From Acetobacter tropicalis (GTDB taxonomy: Bacteria; Pseudomonadota; Alphaproteobacteria; Acetobacterales; Acetobacteraceae): a stretch of DNA of 64,000 nucleotides. The notes under the pieces were generated by a model. That model was not told where the DNA came from and did no database searches. It saw only the letters and a list, made by a program, of their open reading frames with translations. The stretch lies in assembly GCF_001580915.1 (NCBI RefSeq), contig NZ_LHZQ01000221.1:62001-126000 (forward strand), in the 5' to 3' direction. This document shows positions 36,437 to 45,593 of the stretch, piece after piece; the stretch's first letter is position 1, and each line of letters opens with the position of its first letter. A program made the position numbers and the translations under genes.

Positions 36437-37624
36437 ATGACCATAGCACGTAAGCGGGCTCTTCTTGGGGGAGTAGCCGGTCTGGCCGGGGTCATGCTGC
36501 TGGAGACATGCGTGTGGTGGAGCGGTGTTTCCTACCTCAGGCACCGGGTAGAAGCGCTTCAGTCCAGAACCGGATGCTCGGTGGTCTCGCAGCGCCAGCA
36601 CGCGGCAGGGTGGCCTTTCGCCGCCCGGCTTCGGTTGGAGCCTGTGCGCATACAGTGTGAGGCACCGTCTTCCGGAACCATTGTGGGGACAATCGGGGCC
36701 GTCAGTGTGGAACTGGCCCCCTGGCATCCGGCCTCTGTCCGTGTGCTGTTGGAAGGAGGAGAGGTCTGGGGAGTTGTTCGCCCGCTGGAGGAACCAGCAA
36801 AGGCGGAACCGGGCATGCAGGTACCCCATGCAGGGGAGGCGGTGCGGGTCGTCGCCCGGCGGACGGGCGCACCCTTGCAACTGTTTTTTCCTTTGCCGCA
36901 TCGTCAACGGGGGCGGGTGGACTTTCAAACGGATTTCATGCGGGTTGCAGGGGAAGAAGGGCAGATGGCCGAGCATCCTGTTACAGCGCGGGATGTGGCC
37001 GGATATGGTGTGTGGAATATGCAGGCAGACCCGCAGGCCAGTGTGCTCGCGGTTTCTCTTCACGCCCGTCAGGCGTTGGTCACGCCTTGGCCAGACAGAT
37101 TTGAAAATGTGGATATCGCGCTGGCTGTCCCCGGCCCGGTCAGAAATGCCGGGTTGTTCTGGCAGGCGCTGGCGGGCAGCGTGGGGCGACCTCCGTCTTC
37201 TCTGGTGGCGCAGAGCCCGTCCAAGGTGGGCAGTCCGCTTCCTTTTGAGCCCAATCTGCTTGTGCAGCATGTGGCTGCGCAATGGCGCGGGCTGAAGGCG
37301 GTCTGGTCCGCTAAACTGGTTTTACCGGCAGAGGGCGGGGCGGCAGGAGAAAGCTGGCTGAGCCTGACGAACTGGCGGCTGCTGGTGAATGATCTGACGC
37401 GAGACAGTCTTCTCAGCCCCGAACAGGCGGCTTTTCTCAATCGTGTTTCGGAGCATGTGGAACAGAAACAGGGAACGCCGGATGGCCCGCTTATGGTGCC
37501 GTTGCCTGTCAGAGAAGGGCAGTTGCAACTGGGGGGCTTCTCGGTGGACATGCTGTATGGGCTCGCCCGCAAGGCCATGGATGGCCAGGGAGAGGACAAG
37601 ACATCCCTCCCTGTGCGGCACTGA
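36437..37624 (+). CDS. DUF2125 envelope protein
   Basis: The 395-residue protein starts at ATG 36437, with GGAGAGG upstream. An N-terminal membrane anchor or signal (ALLGGVAGLAGVMLLETCVWW) is followed by a large beta-rich soluble part, as in the alphaproteobacterial DUF2125 family; cues are CSVVSQRQHAAGWPFAARL and GTIGAVSVELAPWHP. The protein probably lies in the periplasm. No function is known. It is convergent with gloB and I see no partner genes. Confidence 0.75.
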   Translation: MTIARKRALLGGVAGLAGVMLLETCVWWSGVSYLRHRVEALQSRTGCSVVSQRQHAAGWPFAARLRLEPVRIQCEAPSSGTIVGTIGAVSVELAPWHPASVRVLLEGGEVWGVVRPLEEPAKAEPGMQVPHAGEAVRVVARRTGAPLQLFFPLPHRQRGRVDFQTDFMRVAGEEGQMAEHPVTARDVAGYGVWNMQADPQASVLAVSLHARQALVTPWPDRFENVDIALAVPGPVRNAGLFWQALAGSVGRPPSSLVAQSPSKVGSPLPFEPNLLVQHVAAQWRGLKAVWSAKLVLPAEGGAAGESWLSLTNWRLLVNDLTRDSLLSPEQAAFLNRVSEHVEQKQGTPDGPLMVPLPVREGQLQLGGFSVDMLYGLARKAMDGQGEDKTSLPVRH

Positions 37625-37739
37625 CGCAAGGGGCTTCGGGGCAGAAGCCGATGCAGCGAGAGATAAAAAATCCGTCAGTCAGGCATGACAGAGGGGGGGC
37701 TATCTTGTTCGCAACAGTCCATCGGCTCGCGGTGAAAAT

Positions 37740-38465
37740 TTAGAATGAATCCTTTTCCCGGCGTAGGCGGCCAAGGGTGGTAGCGTCTGCAGACCGGAGA
37801 AAAGGGTTGGTCGCACGTTCCTGGCCCAGTGTAGAGGGAATGGTGGGTTTGCCAGCCGCCCGCAGGCGGGTGACTTCTTCGGCGCGCGCCGCCAGGGCGG
37901 TGTTGGCCGGGTCTGCATGCAAGGCGAAGGCGGCGTTGCTCTGGGTATATTCATGCCCGCAGCACACCAGCGTGTTGTGTGGCAACGCGTCAAACCGATG
38001 CAGGCTGTGGAACATCTGCTCCGGCGTTCCTTCAAACAGACGACCACACCCGAGGCTGAACAGGGTATCTCCACAGAACAGCGTTGGAGGATCGGGAAAA
38101 TACAGAGCTATGTGCCCCATGGTATGGCCCGGCACGGCAATAACCTGCCCTTGGGAGCTTCCTATGGCAATGCTGTCATCATCATGCAGGGGGATGTCCA
38201 GCGCGGGCATGCGGTGCTGTTCGCTGGCGGGGCCTGCCACACGGGCATGATAGCGGGCGCGCAGGACTTCCGTGCCGCCTACATGGTCTGCATGGTGATG
38301 AGTGAGCAGAATAAAATCCAGTCTGCCGCCTTCTGCATCCAGCACCGCTTCAATGGGGCCGGATTCTCCGGGGTCCACGATAGCGGTGGTGCCGGTCGCA
38401 CTATCCCGCAGTAGCCAGGCGTAGTTGTCAGATAAAACAGGAATGGCTTGGGTCAGGAGGGTCAT
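37740..38465 (-). CDS. gloB: Hydroxyacylglutathione hydrolase (glyoxalase II)
   Basis: The enzyme hydrolyses S-D-lactoylglutathione, the second step of methylglyoxal detoxification, yielding D-lactate. The 241-residue protein from ATG 38463-38465 has the metallo-hydrolase motif LTHHHADHVGG, the later GHTMGHIALYF, FCGDTLFSLGCGRLFEG with the bridging Asp, and CCGHEYTQSN. The C-terminal substrate-binding helices end LRREKDSF. The D-lactate it makes could be oxidised by the Dld encoded at 30108. The gene is divergent from a methyltransferase gene. Confidence 0.94.
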   Translation of the reverse strand: MTLLTQAIPVLSDNYAWLLRDSATGTTAIVDPGESGPIEAVLDAEGGRLDFILLTHHHADHVGGTEVLRARYHARVAGPASEQHRMPALDIPLHDDDSIAIGSSQGQVIAVPGHTMGHIALYFPDPPTLFCGDTLFSLGCGRLFEGTPEQMFHSLHRFDALPHNTLVCCGHEYTQSNAAFALHADPANTALAARAEEVTRLRAAGKPTIPSTLGQERATNPFLRSADATTLGRLRREKDSF

Positions 38466-38544
38466 GATGGTTTTCTTCCTCTCCAACAGTCAGGGGGCTG
38501 TCGCAGCGTGGCATCAGGCATGTGGATCATGATAGGCAGGGTCC

Positions 38545-39309
38545 ATGCACAATGTCATGCCCCCGGCGGCCACTCCCATGGCTGTCACCACATTTTACCA
38601 ATCCCATGAAGGTGCGGTGTGTGCTGCCCTGCTGCGGGAGCGGCTGCAATGGTTCTGGCCGGACCTACGGCAGCAGACAGTGCTGGGGGTGGGGTATGCA
38701 CAGCCCTATCTGGGTGCATGGCAGGAACAGGGCGCGGGCTGTGTGTCTGCCGTACTCGCCGCTCATGCCTCTGCTGTCATGACCCAGCAAAAGGAACGGC
38801 GCGGAGTGCCGCCGGAGGAACGGACCTGTCTTGTGGATGCCCGGCATCTGCCATTTGATGATGATGCATTCGACCGCATTCTCCTTGTGCATGCCCTTCA
38901 GGATGAGGAACAGGCCGTTACACTCCTGCGCGCCGCAGGCCGAGTGTTGCGGGACGACGGACGTATGGTGCTGATTGTGCCCAACAGGTTTGGCGGCCGT
39001 CTGCGCCAGCGTACCACACCGTTTGCACGGGAAGCCGCTTTTACGCGGGGGAGCCTGCGCCGTGTTCTGGCCCACGCCATGCTACATGTGGAGCGGCGGG
39101 ACGAGGCCCTGTTCCTCCCTGCCGCGCAGGGCTGTACCAGCCTTCAACGGGGACAGGCCTCCGATATTGCAGGCAAGGTGCTTTCTCCCGGTCTGGGCAG
39201 CCTGAGGCTGGTGGAGGTGGTGAAAGATGTGCATTCCGTTCGCCCGTTGCCTGTAGCCTCACGCAAGGCGTGGTTCTCAAAAATGGTGGTACCGGTGCAG
39301 GATGCCTGA
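38545..39309 (+). CDS. Class I SAM-dependent methyltransferase
   Basis: The 254-residue protein has a weak motif I (TVLGVGYAQPYLGAW), the post-motif DARHLPFDDDAFDRILLVHAL and GRVLRDDGRMVLIVPNRFGG, as in Methyltransf_11 enzymes. The glycine-rich loop is less regular than usual. Proteins of this type in alphaproteobacteria are commonly next to gloB, as here (divergent, 79 bases apart). The substrate is unknown. It is followed by a terminator, so it is not part of the downstream hyf-like operon. Confidence 0.85.
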   Translation: MHNVMPPAATPMAVTTFYQSHEGAVCAALLRERLQWFWPDLRQQTVLGVGYAQPYLGAWQEQGAGCVSAVLAAHASAVMTQQKERRGVPPEERTCLVDARHLPFDDDAFDRILLVHALQDEEQAVTLLRAAGRVLRDDGRMVLIVPNRFGGRLRQRTTPFAREAAFTRGSLRRVLAHAMLHVERRDEALFLPAAQGCTSLQRGQASDIAGKVLSPGLGSLRLVEVVKDVHSVRPLPVASRKAWFSKMVVPVQDA

Positions 39310-39394
39310 TGGAGGCGGTCCCCCGGAGTATTTCCGCCACAAAGGCTGTATTTAAAGAACCCGTGTAATGAGGGAGCGGGCAGGGGCATGACAT

Positions 39395-39423
39395 ACGGCG
39401 GATGGTGCTTTCCGCCTTTTTTC
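39395..39423 (+). terminator. Terminator between the methyltransferase gene and the hyf-like operon
   Basis: GGCGGA at 39397-39402 pairs with TCCGCC at 39411-39416, followed by six Ts. It separates the hyf-like operon from the upstream gene, which implies a promoter in the 40 bases before 39463 or within the methyltransferase gene. Confidence 0.7.
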
Positions 39424-39462
39424 TGGTAAAGGCTGCACTTCGCTGCGGTTGGGCGTTTTCTT

Positions 39463-41202
39463 GTGGTTGGGGCTGGTTCCATTCTCACGTCTTTTCTTCT
39501 TTGCGGTCTGTTTGTGCTGTTTGTTGGCGCGGGTGTTCTGGCGTTGCTGCCAGATCGTGCCTTGCGGCAAGCCGCATACTGGCGGGCGGAAATGCTTGCC
39601 GCGCTGTGGGGTGGTATTGGCGTGCTGGCCATTGTTGGCGCTGCGTTGCGGGTTGAAGGCGGGGTAAGCTGGTGCCCGGTGTTCGGGCTGGATGGTCCTG
39701 CTCTCCCCATGTTGGTTTTGCTTGCGTTTACCGGCGGAATGATAAGTCAGGGGCGGCGGGGTATGGCCTGCATGCTGACAGGCCTTGCCTTTCTGGCGCT
39801 TTCTCCGCTGGTGTTTGGGCTGCTGGCGGGTACCGCGCTTGTCATGCTGGCGGATCGGGGGCGGCAGGGTGTGTGTCTGCCGGTTGCCGTTATTCCGGCC
39901 TGTATTCCAGCCGATAGTCCTCTTTCACCGTTGCTGCTGTGCCTTATGGTTCTGCTGCTGGGTTGGGGGGTATCCTCCCAGAAGGGGCCGGAAGCCATGC
40001 TGCCCGCAGGCATTGGTCTGTTTCTGTTTGGGCGCCTGCTGGCTGAGGTGGGCATTCTGGCCCCCGTGCAGCAGACCTTGCTGTTGCTGAGCGGGGGAGC
40101 GGTTGCGCTGGGTGGCTGCGTACAGGCCCTGCGCGCACCGTATGCGGCCCGTGTGGCCAGTGGGCTGGCAAGTGCCGGGTTCGGCGCGCTTGTGGTGTTG
40201 CTGACACTGGCTCTGGGCACCAGCCTTGAAGGAATGGAACAATTCCGCACGGCCACCCTGCTTGGGGCCGGGGCGCCGTTTCTGGCCATGCTGGCGCTTC
40301 TCTGGCTCTGTCGGGGGGAAACGGCACTGGATGGTCCCTTCTTTTCTCCCCGCAGTCTTGTTACGGAACTACCCGCAGGGCGTGTGTTGGTGGGGGTGGC
40401 GGTGCTGATGCTTTCCGGCCTGCCGCCTCTGGGTGGCTTTTCCGTTCTGTGGTGTTTGCTGACCGCCGGTGAACTGGCCGCCGTGAGCGCTCAGCCTGTG
40501 CAGGCGCTTTGCACCATTATGGTGCTTGTTGGGGCGAGCGTGCTCATGGTGTTGGGGCTATTGGGTCTGCTGCGGGTGACGCTGGCTGCCCTTGAGCGCC
40601 AGAAAATGCAGGTGATGCAGGCTGACGCCATGCCGGAAGGATACGGGCTGCTTTTGCTGCCTGCCGGTCTTGCTCTGGCAGCGGCGGCTGTGGTGGGCGT
40701 CTTGCCCGGTGGCTGGCTGGCCCTGATGGACCATCTGTTTGTGGGGACGGCCCCGCGTGATTTTTCATGGCGAACCCTGCTGAGCGTGTGGTTTGTGGAT
40801 ACGTCCATCAGCTTCACGCCCTTGTTCTGTGTGCTGGCGCTTCTGGTTTGTGTGGCTGCGGCTGTTGCTGTTGAGCGCGTGCTGGGGCTTTACCCCTTCC
40901 GTCACCCGCAAGCCGTGCGGGCAGAGTGGCAGGAAGCCGGGCCGGTGGTGGCACACGGTGGCGCAGTTATGGCAGCACCCAAGGCAGACCCGGTTTTGCT
41001 ATGGACCATGCTGCTGGTTTTTCTGGGTATGGAAAAACAGAAACCTGCGTCCTGGCCTGTTGTGGAGAAAACAGCGGCAGGCGGACGGTATATACGCAGC
41101 GTGCTGTTCAGAACGGTTGCATGGTGTGAGGCGCAGGGCATGGTCCTGATCCTGCTTTTTCTGGGAGCAGGGCTTGTTTGGGGACTGTTTGCCAACAAAT
41201 GA
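39463..41202 (+). CDS. hyfB: Hydrogenase-4 HyfB-like membrane subunit (antiporter-type, eroded)
   Basis: The 579-residue protein is almost wholly hydrophobic, with about 14 predicted helices, and follows the outline of HyfB/NuoM-type proton-pumping subunits (E. coli HyfB is near 670 residues). The P-L-H-x-W-L-P and V-S-A...K-x-G-x-Y signatures of active pumps are not recognisable; the matching region reads GVSSQKGPEAMLPAGIGL. Start GTG at 39463 is the first in frame and has no strong ribosome binding site. The gene heads a six-gene unit whose ends overlap by four bases or less. The assignment rests on helix pattern and gene order. Confidence 0.75.
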   Translation: MVGAGSILTSFLLCGLFVLFVGAGVLALLPDRALRQAAYWRAEMLAALWGGIGVLAIVGAALRVEGGVSWCPVFGLDGPALPMLVLLAFTGGMISQGRRGMACMLTGLAFLALSPLVFGLLAGTALVMLADRGRQGVCLPVAVIPACIPADSPLSPLLLCLMVLLLGWGVSSQKGPEAMLPAGIGLFLFGRLLAEVGILAPVQQTLLLLSGGAVALGGCVQALRAPYAARVASGLASAGFGALVVLLTLALGTSLEGMEQFRTATLLGAGAPFLAMLALLWLCRGETALDGPFFSPRSLVTELPAGRVLVGVAVLMLSGLPPLGGFSVLWCLLTAGELAAVSAQPVQALCTIMVLVGASVLMVLGLLGLLRVTLAALERQKMQVMQADAMPEGYGLLLLPAGLALAAAAVVGVLPGGWLALMDHLFVGTAPRDFSWRTLLSVWFVDTSISFTPLFCVLALLVCVAAAVAVERVLGLYPFRHPQAVRAEWQEAGPVVAHGGAVMAAPKADPVLLWTMLLVFLGMEKQKPASWPVVEKTAAGGRYIRSVLFRTVAWCEAQGMVLILLFLGAGLVWGLFANK

Positions 41203-42218
41203 CCCCAACACCTTCACCGCTTACCCTCTCCTGGGGCTGGATGTTTCTGTCTGCTCTGTCTCTTGTTGTGCAGACGGGCCTCATGCTGTTTGCCGCTCCC
41301 TTTTTTAGGGGATGGGTGGAGCGTCTGGCCGGGCGTCTGGCCGGGCAGACCCGGTATCTGGCAAGTGGCCGCTGGCAGGAAATCCGGCATCAGTTTGTGC
41401 GTCCCGGGTTTCATGAGCCTGGAGACCACCTGAGCGGTCTGGCAGCGCGTGCCGCCTTTGTGCTGGCCGTGTTGGGGGCCGGGCTTGTACCAGTTTACGC
41501 TTTGGTGCCGTCAGGCTTTCCGGCTCCTGGTTTGCTGCTGGTCTGTGGCGTGCTGGTGGGGGCCTCCCTGTTGCTCTCGTTGCCACGTGTGGTTTTGCGC
41601 GGTCAGGCCGCGCTGGGCGGCTACATGGCGTTCATGGCCGATGCCCTGCTATTGCCCTCTCTGGTGCCGGTGCTGGTTATGGTGGGTGGGCAGGATCTTT
41701 CCGCTTTTCTGGCGCATGTGCGGGGGCTTTCTCCCTTGGGGGCAGGCGCGCCTTTTGTGCTGATGGGTGTTGCATTGTTTGGTGCTGCGGCATGGCGTGG
41801 TACTTCGGTCGGGGCGGCGCAGGCCTGCCCGCTCTCTGGTGCTGACCGGGGGGTGTGGCTGCTGGCGGAAGATATTGTGCAGCTCTGCTGGGTTACGCTG
41901 GCCGGAGATGTGGCGTGGGCCGGCTGTCTGGCTCTGCCGACGGATGGCGGAGTGGAGCCATGGCTGATGGCCTGCCTGCAGGGCGGCGGTGCGTGGCTGC
42001 TCAAGCTTGTGATTGCTGCATTGCTGCTGGCCGGGATGCAGTTGATGGTTCTGCCGCCGGCCCGCCGCGCGCGGGTGCGGCTGGCCTGCGTCTTTCTGCT
42101 GGGCCTGCTGGCGTGGCAGGCGGCGTATCCGGGCCTTGCCACACCAACGGCACAGGATAAAACAGCCGCCATCCAGGTGCAGGACCCGGCCTTTGGCGCG
42201 GAAGGAATCACACAGTGA
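41199..42218 (+). CDS. hyfC: Hydrogenase-4 HyfC-like membrane subunit (NuoH family, eroded)
   Basis: The 339-residue protein begins at an ATGA overlap with hyfB. The N-terminal part (VVQTGLMLFAAPFFRGWVE ... RWQEIRHQF) matches the start of HyfC/HycD, which join the membrane arm to the catalytic core. About eight hydrophobic helices follow. The acidic loop P-F-D-x-x-E-A-E-x-E-L of the NuoH/HyfC family, near the quinone or coupling site, is replaced by CPLSGADRGVWLLAEDI. The overall fold seems kept while the charged coupling residues are reduced. The C-terminus is an extra soluble tail. Confidence 0.7.
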   Translation: MTPTPSPLTLSWGWMFLSALSLVVQTGLMLFAAPFFRGWVERLAGRLAGQTRYLASGRWQEIRHQFVRPGFHEPGDHLSGLAARAAFVLAVLGAGLVPVYALVPSGFPAPGLLLVCGVLVGASLLLSLPRVVLRGQAALGGYMAFMADALLLPSLVPVLVMVGGQDLSAFLAHVRGLSPLGAGAPFVLMGVALFGAAAWRGTSVGAAQACPLSGADRGVWLLAEDIVQLCWVTLAGDVAWAGCLALPTDGGVEPWLMACLQGGGAWLLKLVIAALLLAGMQLMVLPPARRARVRLACVFLLGLLAWQAAYPGLATPTAQDKTAAIQVQDPAFGAEGITQ

Positions 42219-42940
42219 CACTTGCCGCCATTCTGGCCCCTTTGCTGGCCCTGTGCGTGGTGGCGCGTGGCATGGGTTTCCTGCCCGTGCTGGGCGGGGT
42301 GACGGCGGTCGCCATGCTGGTGGACGGCGTGGCGTCACTGCAGGAAACAGCCGCAGCTTTTGTGCTGCTTTTTTCCATCGGGCCGGTATGGTTCCTCTCG
42401 TATTACCAGCAGGACAGAGGGCAGGAGCGGAGTGGGCCCACGGTGCCGTTTTTTGCGCTAGGGCTGATGGTTGTGCTGCTGCTGGCCAGCGCGCGGTCTG
42501 GTGCGCCGCAGTTTCCGGCTGGTCTGTGTGTGGTTCTGGCTGGGCTGGTGGCCGTAACGTACCGGCAGGCCATGATCTGGCAGTGGGCCGGGCTGCTAAC
42601 ATGTATCAACGGCGTCATGCTGGCCGGTGTGATTGAAAAGCAGGTGATGGTCGTTGGCGTGGCGGCGCTGGCGGGGTGCGTCATCAGTGTTCTGGGCGGC
42701 CTGTATGTCCACCGTGTCATGCCGCGTGTGGCGGTGGTACGGGCCTCTGGCCGCAAGGATGCGGACAGGAAAAGCAAACCTGCCGAAACGCGCTTTCGGG
42801 GGGAAGCCCCCTTACCCTCTGACCCCGTGCCTGCTTTTGGAACAACGCGGCTGGCCAAAGAGCCCCCGCGAGCTCCTGCTGATGAAGAAGGGAACGAGAC
42901 GGACAAACCCGCCCCTAAGGCAGAGGATGACCCTGCATGA
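42215..42940 (+). CDS. hyfE: Hydrogenase-4 HyfE-like membrane subunit
   Basis: The 241-residue protein starts at a GTGA overlap with the previous gene. The first 170 residues are six or so hydrophobic helices, including YRQAMIWQWAGLLTCINGVM, which fits the position and size of HyfE (NuoK-related, about 216 residues). The last 70 residues are hydrophilic and rich in Lys, Pro and Asp, not part of the usual family. The assignment depends strongly on operon position. Confidence 0.65.
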   Translation: MTLAAILAPLLALCVVARGMGFLPVLGGVTAVAMLVDGVASLQETAAAFVLLFSIGPVWFLSYYQQDRGQERSGPTVPFFALGLMVVLLLASARSGAPQFPAGLCVVLAGLVAVTYRQAMIWQWAGLLTCINGVMLAGVIEKQVMVVGVAALAGCVISVLGGLYVHRVMPRVAVVRASGRKDADRKSKPAETRFRGEAPLPSDPVPAFGTTRLAKEPPRAPADEEGNETDKPAPKAEDDPA

Positions 42941-44058
42941 CGGTGCCCGTTTTTCTTGCCGCCCTGGCGTTTGCATGGCCTTTGCTGGGGGCGGTTGTGG
43001 TCATGAGCGCCCCTACCGTGCGCAGCCGCGAGGTTGCGGTGTGGATGGCGGCCATTGGGTGTGTGCTGGCGTTGGCCGTGTTTCTTTTTCCCGCAACTGG
43101 AGCCGTGGCTGCCGGGTGGGATGATGATCCCGTGCAACGGGCCGGGCGTGTGATGCTGGCCTTTGGGCTCCTGCTGACAGTGCTGGAAAGCCGCGATATG
43201 GCGGACCGCTTCCTGCGCGGGCTGCCGCATGTGTCCACCGCATTGGCCGGGCTTGCCTGTGTTACGCCTGATCCGGTGGTGGGGCTTGGTATTCTTGAAG
43301 CCTCTCTGGCCTATGGTGTGTTTGTTTTTGGCCGTCCGGCAGGGCAGGCGCGTGCGGGTTGGGCGCTGGTGCGTACAGGGTCAGTTGGCATGTTTCTGGT
43401 GCTGGGGGGGCTGCTGTTGCCGGGGGCCTCCCCCTCGGCAGGGCTGATGATGGCCTGCGGCATTGTCATGCTGGCGGGTTTGACGCCTTTCGGTCAGCCG
43501 TGGCGTGAGGAAAATGATACCTTCCTGTTTTTGCCATTTGCCGGTGCGGCATTATTGCTCTCCATGCGGCTGCGTCCCCACGGGGGAGAGGCGTTTGATA
43601 CAGCGCTGGTTGCCGCAGGGTTGGCTTCCGTCTGGCTGACAGCGTGTGCAGGCCGGTCTGATGATGGTTTGCGCCTGTTCCGCACATTTCCTTCCGCCTT
43701 GGCGCTCATTGCCGTGGGCGCGCGGGCTGATGTAGCGGCGCTGCTGTTTCTGTGCGGTTGGTGTTTAGCAGGCGGAAGCCGCTCCGGGCGGTCCTGGGCG
43801 GCGCGGGCACTGGCCTGTTTTCCACCTGGCGCCCCGTTTGTGGGGTGTCTGCTGCTGCTTTCCGTGATGAGTGACTGGTCATGGGTGTTCACGGTGCTCA
43901 CTGTGGCGGGCATTTTATGCGCGGTTGTGAGGGCTGTACCTGCCGGGGGCTTCGGGCAGGATATCTGGCCCCGTGATACGGCAGGCCGCGTGGCGTGTTC
44001 CGTGCTGGTGGTAACCGGGTTTCTGGTGCCGCTGGCCATGATGCTGGGAGCGTTCTGA
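42937..44058 (+). CDS. hyfF: Hydrogenase-4 HyfF-like membrane subunit (short, eroded)
   Basis: The 373-residue protein starts at an ATGA overlap. It is hydrophobic throughout and lies where HyfF (about 526 residues in E. coli) belongs; it is about 150 residues shorter. The region matching the pump motif reads GIVMLAGLTPFGQPWREEND, lacking the membrane lysine expected before the P-F-H. The D-L-K-R segment after it is also absent. It therefore looks like a reduced antiporter-type subunit with a structural role or a changed ion path; that is inference. Confidence 0.65.
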   Translation: MTVPVFLAALAFAWPLLGAVVVMSAPTVRSREVAVWMAAIGCVLALAVFLFPATGAVAAGWDDDPVQRAGRVMLAFGLLLTVLESRDMADRFLRGLPHVSTALAGLACVTPDPVVGLGILEASLAYGVFVFGRPAGQARAGWALVRTGSVGMFLVLGGLLLPGASPSAGLMMACGIVMLAGLTPFGQPWREENDTFLFLPFAGAALLLSMRLRPHGGEAFDTALVAAGLASVWLTACAGRSDDGLRLFRTFPSALALIAVGARADVAALLFLCGWCLAGGSRSGRSWAARALACFPPGAPFVGCLLLLSVMSDWSWVFTVLTVAGILCAVVRAVPAGGFGQDIWPRDTAGRVACSVLVVTGFLVPLAMMLGAF

Positions 44059-45557
44059 TGGACCCTGTGGCCCATATCCGCGCTGGAGCGGAAACCGGCA
44101 CACCATGGCGGTTTCGTCTGGAAGAACTGGCTTGGCGGGATCTGGTGGATGGCCTGAAGCAGGAGGCTCTGCCTTTTGTTGGTCTGTGGTGTGATGGAAC
44201 AGACGTACACGTGCTGTTTCTGCCTCATGGCAATCAGCCTCTGGCCGCTACGCTTGCATTGGAAGATGGCCGCTACCCCGCTTTGTCTCCGGCCCGAGCG
44301 GTTTCCAGCCTGTATGAACGCATGGTGTTTGACCTGTATGGCGCAGAAGCCATGTGGGCGCGGGATGTGCGGCCTCTGGTTGATCATGATGTCTGGACCA
44401 GCACCACGCCGCTTGCGTCAATGCCGGGACCGGCAGGTGGCCATAAGGGCATGATTGCATATCAACCGTCCGAGGCCTTTTTGGCAGCGGAAGGGCTTGC
44501 AGCAGGCATCGGGCCTGCCACTGGCCGCACAGGCGCCCCCATGCATGTTGCCCTGACCTTGGCAGGTGAGACCATTGTGGGTGCTGAAACGGTGACAGGC
44601 TATGCGCATCGGGGCATGGCCTTGCGGTGGCGTAACAGCCGCGTGGATGAGGCCTGCCGCCTGAGCGGGCGTGTGGCTGCCGGATGTTCCGCAGCGCATC
44701 AGGTGGCGTTCTGTCAGGCTATAGAAACGGCCTGTGGCGAGCAGATCGGGCATGAGGTCAGCCAGTTGCGCGTGGTGCTTCTGGAACTGGAACGTTGCGT
44801 GCAGCATCTCTACACGCTGGCGGCGCTGGCGCAGGAGGCCGGAGCGGTTCTGGTTGCGTCTCGCTGCATGTGGTTCCGGGAACAGCTTTTGAAGGAGGCT
44901 GCTCCCATTCTGGGGTCACGTCTGTTGATGGATCATTGCGTTCCGGGCGGCGTAAGCCTGCGCAGTGCGTCTGACGTAGGGGACCTTTGCACGCGTCTGG
45001 CAGAATTGGGCGAGGAAAACTATTCCGCCCTCTCAGAACTCTGGCGCGGGTATCCGGGGCTTTCTGCACGTCTGGCAGGTATCGGCATACTAGACCGTGC
45101 GGCATTGGAACGGTTGGGGCTGGACGGGCCTGTTGCCCGTGCTGCTGGTGGCGATAGTGACTGCCGCCGCGATATGCGAATGTATGATGGCCTATGGCGT
45201 TTTACGGCAGGCCGACATGGGGGCAGCGTGGACGATCGTACTGCCGTGCTGCTTGATGAGGTTGGAGAAAGCCTGCGCATGCTGGCTGATCTGGCTCCGC
45301 GCCTTGGTCTGACCGCGGGAGGCCGCATAGACCTTTCCTATCAGGACGGAGAAGGTATTGGCATGGCGGAAGGTCCATGGGGCAGGGTGCTCTACTGGGT
45401 GCGTTTGCTGAATGGGCGGGTGGAGCACGTTTTCCTGCGCGATCCCTCCTATCCGGCACTGATGGCATTTGAAACCGTGCTGCCCGGCCAGAACGTTGCG
45501 GATGTTGCGCTCATAAAAGCCTCGTTGGGCGTAAATGCCGCAGCCCAAGATGGATGA
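44058..45557 (+). CDS. hyfG: Hydrogenase-4 large-subunit homologue HyfG lacking NiFe ligands
   Basis: The 499-residue protein starts at a TGATG overlap. The N-terminal 120 residues resemble the NuoC-like part (YPALSPARAVSSLYERMVFD); the rest matches the hydrogenase/NuoD-like part (GYAHRGMALRWRN). In NiFe enzymes two C-x-x-C pairs bind the metals. Here the first reads RVAAGCSAAH, so only Cys210 remains and position 207 is Ala. The C-terminal S-L-D-P-C-x-x-C reads SLGVNAAAQDG, so both Cys are lost (Asn493 and Ala496). Hydrogen chemistry is therefore excluded on known mechanisms. The family called Ehr shows this kind of loss. Confidence 0.8.
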   Translation: MDPVAHIRAGAETGTPWRFRLEELAWRDLVDGLKQEALPFVGLWCDGTDVHVLFLPHGNQPLAATLALEDGRYPALSPARAVSSLYERMVFDLYGAEAMWARDVRPLVDHDVWTSTTPLASMPGPAGGHKGMIAYQPSEAFLAAEGLAAGIGPATGRTGAPMHVALTLAGETIVGAETVTGYAHRGMALRWRNSRVDEACRLSGRVAAGCSAAHQVAFCQAIETACGEQIGHEVSQLRVVLLELERCVQHLYTLAALAQEAGAVLVASRCMWFREQLLKEAAPILGSRLLMDHCVPGGVSLRSASDVGDLCTRLAELGEENYSALSELWRGYPGLSARLAGIGILDRAALERLGLDGPVARAAGGDSDCRRDMRMYDGLWRFTAGRHGGSVDDRTAVLLDEVGESLRMLADLAPRLGLTAGGRIDLSYQDGEGIGMAEGPWGRVLYWVRLLNGRVEHVFLRDPSYPALMAFETVLPGQNVADVALIKASLGVNAAAQDG

Positions 45558-45593
45558 TGGCGGAGAGCAGGACGTGAAGAAAGACAAACACCC

